This document shows, piece by piece, positions 24,798 through 29,417 of a stretch of 29,417 nt of DNA (within the stretch, counting starts at the first letter, position 1; the number at the start of each line of letters is the position of its first letter). Made by a program: the position numbers and the translations under genes. Location: NCBI GenBank assembly GCA_036271855.1, contig DATAZV010000077.1, positions 1 through 29,417 on the forward strand. Reading direction: 5' to 3'. The stretch is from JAQGMJ01 sp036271855. Lineage in GTDB: Bacteria > Pseudomonadota > Gammaproteobacteria > Burkholderiales > JAEUOS01. The notes beneath the pieces were generated by a model. The model saw only the letters and a program-made list of their open reading frames with translations, ran no database searches and was not told the origin of the DNA.

Positions 24798-25814
24798 TTA
24801 CTGCGGCTTCGGAATGCCGACGGTATCCGGGGACACCTTCGCCTTGCCGGTCTCGAACAGGCTCCAAGCATTGGCCTGGACCGCCGGCGCCACCGCGGTC
24901 TGTGCCTCGGCGCCGAAGATCGGGGTGAACAAGGCGCCGTGCGAAGTCGCATATTTTTTCAGCGCCGCGCTCTTGGCGATGTTGTTCTTCCAGATCGCTT
25001 CCACCGTCTTCACCACGTCGTCCGGCACGCCCTTCGGAATGAAGATGCCGAAGTAGTTCACCGGTGCCTTGAAACCCGGCACGGTCTTCGACAGCGGCTC
25101 GATGGTGCCGAAGCCTTCCAGTTCCAGCGGCTGGTCGCTGATTGTCGCCAGCGGGCGCAGGCGCTTGCCGCGCACCATCTCGGCCTGCTCCACCGCCAGT
25201 TGCGAAGTCACTTCGGTCTCACCTGCGACAGTGGCGACCACCGCCGGGTTGCCGCCGTCGTAGGTGACGTGGCGGTATTTCACGCCGGTGGCCTTGGCCA
25301 CCAAGTCCATCGCCGCGTGGCCGGAAGAAGTGACGCCCGCGGTGGCCACGCTGATCTGGCTCGGCTTGGCCTTCATCGCGTCGAGCAGGTCTTTGGCGTT
25401 CATGTACTTGGTGTTCATGTTCACGCCCAGCAGGCCGACGTTGGCGACGTTGAGGAAGAGGTGCCACTCGCCGATGCGGGTCTTCAGCATGCCCAGGGTT
25501 TCATAAGCGCCCAAATCCTGCGCCGCGCCGGCGGACCAGGTGTAGCCGTCCTTCGCCGCTTCCAGCGCGCTCTTGGTGCCGATCGAGCCCGAAGCCCCCG
25601 GCTGGTTGACGATCACCACCTTTTGCTTGAGCGCATCTTCCAGCTCGGCGGCGGTGGCGCGGGTCACCTGGTCGGTCGAGCCGCCGGCGGCCCAGGGCAC
25701 GATGATGGTGATCGGCTTGTTCGGCTTCCACGACTGCGCGTGGGCGGTGCCCGAGAGGGCCAGGCTGCTGACCGCGCAGGCGATCAGGGTTTTCACAAAA
25801 CGGCGCTTCTCCAT
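24798..25814 (-). CDS. tctC: Bug-family periplasmic binding protein, TctC, first gene of the train
   Basis: A 338-residue periplasmic receptor with a Sec signal peptide carrying a twin-basic start (MEKRRFVKTLIACAVSSLALSGTAHA). The Bug signatures PITIIVPWAAGGSTDQVTRA and VNQPGASGSIGTKSALEAAKDGYT follow. It binds a carboxylate in the periplasm for TctAB. AAGGAG followed by a second GGAG precedes ATG 25814. It is the first gene after a TetR-type operator in a plausible promoter, and the next genes follow closely, so it should mark the 5' end of the operon. It is different in sequence from the second Bug protein at 15 kb. Confidence 0.93.
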   Translation of the reverse strand: MEKRRFVKTLIACAVSSLALSGTAHAQSWKPNKPITIIVPWAAGGSTDQVTRATAAELEDALKQKVVIVNQPGASGSIGTKSALEAAKDGYTWSAGAAQDLGAYETLGMLKTRIGEWHLFLNVANVGLLGVNMNTKYMNAKDLLDAMKAKPSQISVATAGVTSSGHAAMDLVAKATGVKYRHVTYDGGNPAVVATVAGETEVTSQLAVEQAEMVRGKRLRPLATISDQPLELEGFGTIEPLSKTVPGFKAPVNYFGIFIPKGVPDDVVKTVEAIWKNNIAKSAALKKYATSHGALFTPIFGAEAQTAVAPAVQANAWSLFETGKAKVSPDTVGIPKPQ

Positions 25815-25880
25815 GTCTCCGACTCCTTTTTATGTGAATGACGATGCAACGTGACGCAACTGCCTGAGGTTCCAGCTGAG

Positions 25881-25909
25881 TTTGTAACCAAACAGTTAAC
25901 AATGTACAA
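25881..25909 (-). promoter_or_regulatory. putative promoter and TetR operator before tctC
   Basis: On the minus strand TTGTAC (25909-25904) and TACAAA (25886-25881) are 17 bp apart, a moderate sigma-70 pair. The dyad TAACC-AAAC-AGTTA (plus strand 25885-25898) lies between and over them, so a bound repressor would block RNA polymerase. It matches the dyad before tetR at 11 of 14 positions. Confidence 0.5.
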
Positions 25910-25997
25910 AAGGGCGGGCCTTCTGTCAATTGATGAAGGCATAAGCGGTGCCTGTGGCCGTGTTGCGCTGCGTCTACGGGTTTGCACCCATGGGGAC

Positions 25998-26792
25998 TCA
26001 GGCCGGCAGGTGGGTCAGGTAGTCCAGCACCATCTCGGTCATGTGCGCCAGGCGCTCGGCCTTGGCCTTGGGCGCCTTCAGGTCGCGGCCGAAAATCGCC
26101 GACAGGGTGTAGTTGTTGCCCAGGTAAAAGTAGGAAAGCCCGGCGATGGACACATAAAGCTGGATCGGGTCCACCCCCTTGCGGAAGGTGCCGTCGCGCT
26201 CGCCGCGCTCGAGAATCTGCCCGATCATGGTGATGAAGGGCGAATGCATGCTGCGCACCTTGGCCGAGTTTTTCAGGTGCCGCGCCTGGTGCAGGTTTTC
26301 GCTATTGAGCAGGTTGAGAAAGTGCGGATAGTCGAGGTAGTAGTTCCAGGTGAAGGCCACCAGGCGGCGCACCGCCTCCGCCGGCTCGATTTCATCCAGG
26401 TGCAGGCCCTTTTCCGCGGTTCGGATGTGCTCGTAGGTGTACTCCAGCACCGCCAGGAACAGGTCGTCCTTGTTGCCGAAGTAGTAATACAGCATGCGCT
26501 TGTTGGCGCCCGCTTCCTGCGCGATGCGGTCCACCCGGGCGCCACCCAGGCCGACGCGCGCGAACTCCGATTGTGCCGCAGCCAGGATGCGCTGGCGCGT
26601 CTGCTCCGGGTCGCGGGTGACGCGCCCGGCCTCCTGCCTGGCCGCGCGCGCGGTCGCCGTGCGCACCGGTGCGTCGCGCATCGAGCCTTTCGGCTTCACG
26701 GACGCGGCGGGGGTGATCGCCGGAAGCAGCGCAACGCGCCCCCCAGCCGCGCGCATTGTTGGTGTTTTTGATGGCGCGGTTTTTATCGGCAT
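25998..26792 (-). CDS. TetR-family regulator of the adjacent carboxylate cluster
   Basis: A protein of up to 264 residues with a TetR helix-turn-helix (about 66-110: ILAAAQSEFARVGLGGARV, then NKRMLYYYFGNKDDLF) and an RutR-like C-terminal ligand domain. Three in-frame ATGs are possible: 26792, 26756 and 26681. The first adds a basic, low-complexity tail of about 37 residues and has no ribosome site. The last has AAAGG 4 nt upstream and gives a normal 227-residue protein. The predicted promoter would start transcription at about 26792, which also favours a shorter product. It lies upstream of tctC in the same direction. Matching dyads before both genes suggest it represses itself and the cluster, with a pathway compound as inducer. 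Confidence 0.88.
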   Translation of the reverse strand: MPIKTAPSKTPTMRAAGGRVALLPAITPAASVKPKGSMRDAPVRTATARAARQEAGRVTRDPEQTRQRILAAAQSEFARVGLGGARVDRIAQEAGANKRMLYYYFGNKDDLFLAVLEYTYEHIRTAEKGLHLDEIEPAEAVRRLVAFTWNYYLDYPHFLNLLNSENLHQARHLKNSAKVRSMHSPFITMIGQILERGERDGTFRKGVDPIQLYVSIAGLSYFYLGNNYTLSAIFGRDLKAPKAKAERLAHMTEMVLDYLTHLPA

Positions 26793-26798
26793 GCGCCA

Positions 26799-26826
26799 TT
26801 TTTAACCACGCGGTTACTCTTTGCAA
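26799..26826 (-). promoter_or_regulatory. putative tetR promoter and TetR operator
   Basis: On the minus strand TTGCAA (26826-26821) and TAAAAA (26804-26799) are 16 bp apart. The dyad TAACC-ACGC-GGTTA (plus strand 26803-26816), with 5-bp perfect arms, fills the spacer, the usual arrangement for TetR autorepression. Confidence 0.5.
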
Positions 26827-26925
26827 GCAGCCGTCCCTGCTGCGCCGCCGCATGGCGAACGCTTTTTCGTGGTTTTTATTTCAGGAAATCGTCTGGCTCT
26901 GCCAGCAATTTCGTGCCGATCAGTC

Positions 26926-26955
26926 CCGACAAAAGTAGGTTTTTACTTTTGTCGG
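26926..26955 (-). terminator. hairpin directly after the zinc peptidase stop codon
   Basis: A perfect 12-bp stem (26926-26937 with 26944-26955) around a 6-nt loop starts 1 nt after the stop codon of the peptidase gene. No U-tract follows, so it may be a Rho-linked or processing-type 3' end. It shares GACAAAAGTA with the hairpin after the GST gene. Confidence 0.55.
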
Positions 26956-26956
26956 C

Positions 26957-27853
26957 TCAAAGCGTTTCCGCCTTGAAGGTATCGCACTGGCTGATGTCGC
27001 CGCTCTCGATACCGCGCTTGAACCATTTCACCCGCTGCGCCGAGCTGCCGTGGGTGAAACTGTCCGGGTTGATGGTGCGGCCGGCGCCCTTTTGCAGGGT
27101 ATCGTCGCCGATCTGCGTGGCGGCGTTGAGCGCCGCGTCGATATCGCCGTCCTGGATGATGTGGCGGGTGCGGTTGGCGTTGAAGCCCCAGACGCCGGCA
27201 AAGCAATCGGCCTGCAGTTCCAGGCGCACCGACAGCGCATTGCTTTGCGTCGCCGAGGCGCGCTGGCGCGCGCGGTCGACCTTGGCCGAAATTCCCAGCA
27301 GGTTCTGCACATGGTGCCCCACCTCATGGGCGATCACGTAGGCCTGGGCGAACTCGCCGGGCGCGTGAAAGCGGGTCTTCAGTTCGTCGTAGAACTCCAG
27401 GTCGATATACACCTTCTGGTCGCCCGGGCAGTAGAACGGGCCCATCGCCGTCTGCCCGGTGCCGCAGGCGGTCGGGATGCGGTTGCGGAACAGCACCAGC
27501 TTGGGATAGACGTACTTCTTGCCCATCTTCGAAAACAGGTCGGTCCAGGTGTCTTCGGTGTCGGCCAGCACCTGCGAGACGAAATGCGCCTCGGCATCGG
27601 TCTTCGGCGGTGCATGCGGCGGGCGCTGCTGCTGTTGCTGCTGCGGCGGCGCACCGCCGCCGCCGGCGAACATCGACAGCAGGGTAAGCGGATTGATGCC
27701 GAGGAAATACGAGGCCACCAGGGCGACGATGATGCCGCCGATGCCCAGGCTGCCGCCGCCGAAGCCGAAACCCCCGCCGCCGCCCCCGCCGCCGTAATTC
27801 TCGTCGCGGCGGTCCTCGACATTGTCACTCTCGCGACCGTCACCCAGATCCAT
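26957..27853 (-). CDS. ypfJ: YpfJ-family neutral zinc metallopeptidase
   Basis: A 298-residue protein of the putative neutral zinc metallopeptidase family (YpfJ). The N-terminal GRESDNVEDRR is the family hallmark. A poly-glycine linker (21-34), one membrane helix (about 38-56), a Gly/Gln-rich linker with six Gln (71-76) and the peptidase domain (about 86-298) follow. The zinc motif is HEVGHH (176-181), and ELQADCFAG supplies the third ligand (E212 region). The catalytic domain is probably periplasmic, anchored to the inner membrane. Relatives have no firmly known substrate. The low-complexity linkers are longer than in the E. coli protein. It is probably monocistronic. Confidence 0.93.
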   Translation of the reverse strand: MDLGDGRESDNVEDRRDENYGGGGGGGGFGFGGGSLGIGGIIVALVASYFLGINPLTLLSMFAGGGGAPPQQQQQQRPPHAPPKTDAEAHFVSQVLADTEDTWTDLFSKMGKKYVYPKLVLFRNRIPTACGTGQTAMGPFYCPGDQKVYIDLEFYDELKTRFHAPGEFAQAYVIAHEVGHHVQNLLGISAKVDRARQRASATQSNALSVRLELQADCFAGVWGFNANRTRHIIQDGDIDAALNAATQIGDDTLQKGAGRTINPDSFTHGSSAQRVKWFKRGIESGDISQCDTFKAETL

Positions 27854-27983
27854 GCGCAGTTTCTCTCACAAACGTGAACGATAAGTCCTATTCTGACAGA
27901 TCATCCCGCCGGGAGTTCGCAGCGCCGGCAGTGGCCGGCGAATCCGAAGCGACGGGCGCCATCCAGGGCGCGGGCGGGCCGCC

Positions 27984-28012
27984 AATAAAAACGGCCGGAA
28001 AGCATCCGGCCG
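27984..28012 (-). terminator. intrinsic terminator, minus strand
   Basis: An 8-bp GC-rich stem (27992-27999 with 28005-28012; CGGCCGGA/TCCGGCCG) over a 5-nt loop is followed on the minus strand by TTTTTATT. This is a textbook terminator, yet no annotated minus-strand gene lies upstream of it before the plus-strand lacI gene. Confidence 0.7.
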
Positions 28013-28126
28013 CGCGGCTCGACCCCGATCTATCGTTGAAACGGTGGCTGCCGACTGGGAGATCATGCCATTCCGGCATGACGCACCCGTGACACCAATT
28101 GCCGCTTGGTGCGGTCAACCAGTGCC
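27984..28126 (-). ncRNA. candidate small RNA, about 143 nt
   Basis: This 464-bp stretch without a convincing gene (27854-28317) contains a complete-looking minus-strand unit. It has a sigma-70-like promoter (28161-28133), an expected start near 28126, two internal stem-loops (CACCAA/TTGGTG at about 28099-28117; TCATGCC/GGCATGA at 28063-28081) and an intrinsic terminator at 28012-27984. No reading frame in it has a ribosome site and stop inside the unit. The candidate has no family name that I recognise. The rest of the stretch holds the LacI gene promoter and the start region of the peptidase gene. Confidence 0.4.
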
Positions 28127-28132
28127 GCAACC

Positions 28133-28161
28133 ATTAAACGCCCGCGCGCCGCTTTTGGGAA
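28133..28161 (-). promoter_or_regulatory. minus-strand promoter in the lacI-ypfJ gap
   Basis: TTCCCA (28161-28156) and TTTAAT (28138-28133) with exactly 17 bp between them match the sigma-70 consensus at 4 and 5 of 6 positions. No protein gene follows before the terminator at 27984-28012. Confidence 0.4.
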
Positions 28162-28231
28162 GCAGGCAGACGTAAAAACTTGTTTCCGATTCCTGCCGCA
28201 TCGCCGCAATTCTGCGCCGCCGGGTCCAATA

Positions 28232-28240
28232 TGCTTTAAT
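28232..28240 (+). promoter_or_regulatory. extended -10 promoter of the LacI-family gene
   Basis: TGC-TTTAAT is an extended -10 element (5 of 6 in the hexamer plus TGn), 78 bp before the start codon. The -35 region is weak, as often found with extended -10 promoters. Confidence 0.4.
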
Positions 28241-28317
28241 CCCCGCCTGTACGTTGCGGCCTGCGCGTGTCCGGGCCGCCCGCCCTGCCGATCCGCGCAG
28301 CGGGCGGCCTTCACAGG

Positions 28318-29355
28318 ATGAATAGCTTGAGCGAAACAAAAACGCATCGCCGCGCGCCGCGCCGCGGCAGCGGCGGTGTCACCATCAACGACGTCGCCCG
28401 CCTGGCCGGGGTCTCCGCCATCACCGTCTCGCGGGCGCTGAACCAGCCTGCCGCCGTATCGCCGCTGACCCTGGAGAAAGTCAAACTCGCGGTGAGCAGC
28501 ACCGGCTACGTGCCCAACCTGCTGGCCGGCGGCCTGGCGTCGAACCGCAGCCGCCTGGTCGCTGCCCTGGTGCCGACCATCGTCGGCCCGGTATTCCTGC
28601 AAACCATCGAGGCGCTGACCGAAGCCCTGGCTGAAGCCGGCTGCCAGGTGCTGCTCGGCCAAAGCGGCTATGCCGATTCGCGCGAAGACGCGCTGATCGA
28701 CGCCGTCATCGGCCGCCGGCCCGAAGGCATCGTGCTCACCGGCACTACCCACTCCGCCGAATCGCGCCGCAAGCTTGCCGCCAGCGGTATCCCGATCGTC
28801 GAGACCTGGGACCTGTCGGAGGCACCGATCGACATGCTGGTCGGCTTTTCGCACACTGAAGTCGGCGTGGCGATGGCCAAACACCTGCGCCAGCGCGGCT
28901 ACAAACACCCGGCCATCGTCACCGCCGACGACCACCGCGCCAGCCGCCGCCGCTCAGGTTTCGTCGACACCTTGCGCGAACATGGCATCGAAGCGGAGGT
29001 CTACCAGGTGCCGGCGCCGGCGAGTTTTCGCGACGGTCGCGCCGCGCTGGCCCGCCTGCTCGAGATGCATCCGAAACCGGACGCCGTCTTTTGCAGCTCC
29101 GACGTGCTGGCCCACGGCCTGATCACCGAAGCGCAGGCGCGCGGTCTGAGAGTGCCGCAGGACATCGCCGTCGCCGGTTTCGGCGACCTGGCTTTTGCCG
29201 CCGACCTCAACCCGGCCCTGACCACGGTGCATATCGACGGCCCCACCATGGGCCGCCAGGCCGCCCGCTTCATCACCGACCGCGCTAGCGGCCGCGACCC
29301 CGGCCCGCGGGTGCGCGACATCGGCTTTTCCATCGTCAAGCGCGACAGCGCCTAG
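28318..29355 (+). CDS. LacI-family regulator, GntR (gluconate repressor)-like
   Basis: A 345-residue LacI-type regulator. The N-terminal helix-turn-helix and hinge (about 20-75) read VTINDVARLAGVSAITVSRAL and then YVPNLLAGGLASNRS. A periplasmic-binding-protein-like effector domain follows, with IPIVETWDL and MLVGFSH as in E. coli GntR, which senses gluconate. The effector is therefore probably a sugar acid. I chose ATG 28318 (TTG 28327 is an alternative with better spacing to CAGGA); an upstream in-frame ATG at 28267 reads through the leader and is unlikely. No target genes lie beside it upstream, so its regulon probably starts beyond the right edge of the window. Confidence 0.9.
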   Translation: MNSLSETKTHRRAPRRGSGGVTINDVARLAGVSAITVSRALNQPAAVSPLTLEKVKLAVSSTGYVPNLLAGGLASNRSRLVAALVPTIVGPVFLQTIEALTEALAEAGCQVLLGQSGYADSREDALIDAVIGRRPEGIVLTGTTHSAESRRKLAASGIPIVETWDLSEAPIDMLVGFSHTEVGVAMAKHLRQRGYKHPAIVTADDHRASRRRSGFVDTLREHGIEAEVYQVPAPASFRDGRAALARLLEMHPKPDAVFCSSDVLAHGLITEAQARGLRVPQDIAVAGFGDLAFAADLNPALTTVHIDGPTMGRQAARFITDRASGRDPGPRVRDIGFSIVKRDSA

Positions 29356-29417
29356 GGCATCTGTCGCGCTCTCACAACGCGGCGCGGCGGCGAGGTTGAC
29401 TGCCTGCGCGCAAACCC
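29356..29417. other. right-edge intergenic sequence
   Basis: These 62 bases after the LacI-family stop codon show no terminator, promoter pair or reading frame that I can support. The next gene is cut off by the window edge. Confidence 0.5.

Noticed and set aside
28011..28130. Possible tRNA-like fold in the lacI-ypfJ gap
   Set aside because: There is no T-loop of the GGTTCGA type, no anticodon arm of the right size and no acceptor pairing; only simple stem-loops are present.
28063..28935. Minus-strand open frame of 290 codons overlapping the LacI-family gene
   Set aside because: No recognisable domain, covers the LacI promoter and coding region, and shows shadow composition.

Overview
This high-GC window (mostly strong G/C third positions) looks like a chromosomal segment from a betaproteobacterium, most likely order Burkholderiales. 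The pointers are the expanded Bug-type tripartite tricarboxylate transporter (TTT) genes, a gltIJKL-type amino-acid importer, a HypT-like LysR regulator and the general codon use. There is no rRNA, tRNA, CRISPR array, insertion sequence or phage gene that I can see; the species cannot be named from sequence reading alone.

Layout. (1) 119-2760: an Atm1/HMT1-type ABC exporter facing a glutathione S-transferase, with a strong bidirectional hairpin terminator between them. (2) 2909-10856, plus strand: an acidic/D-amino-acid module comprising Asp/Glu racemase, DadA-like D-amino-acid dehydrogenase, a LysR regulator, aspartate ammonia-lyase and a complete Glu/Asp ABC importer (gltI, attenuator hairpin, gltJ, gltK, gltL). 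(3) about 11029-13179: a SulP anion transporter fused to STAS and cyclic-nucleotide-binding domains, with an unresolved start codon. (4) 13176-25814, minus strand: a catabolic gene train. In transcription order it is Bug protein, TctB, TctA, TIM-barrel isomerase, enolase-superfamily enzyme, beta-hydroxyacid dehydrogenase, Gfo/Idh/MocA dehydrogenase, a REP-like inverted repeat, DUF993-type aldolase-like protein, second TIM-barrel isomerase, second Bug protein, a small low-GC orphan, and an N-acyl-D-amino-acid deacylase. (5) 25998-26792: a TetR regulator directly upstream of that train. (6) 26957-27853: YpfJ-type zinc metallopeptidase. (7) 27854-28317: an intergenic stretch with a promoter, hairpins and terminator that could be a small RNA on the minus strand. 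(8) 28318-29355: a LacI-family (GntR-like) regulator.

How it may work together. Region 2 gives a route from D- or L-aspartate/glutamate to central metabolism: import by GltIJKL, racemisation or DadA oxidation, then aspartase to fumarate plus ammonia. A LysR-type T-N11-A dyad lies about 64 bp upstream of the inferred aspA transcription start. The D-aminoacylase at the far end of region 4 could feed the same pool. Region 4 looks like uptake and degradation of an unidentified sugar acid or similar carboxylate. Two near-identical 14-bp dyads (TAACC-N4-RGTTA), one before tetR and one before the first Bug gene, each fall inside a plausible promoter spacer, so TetR probably controls both. The pathway of region 4 is the least explained and most interesting part of the window.
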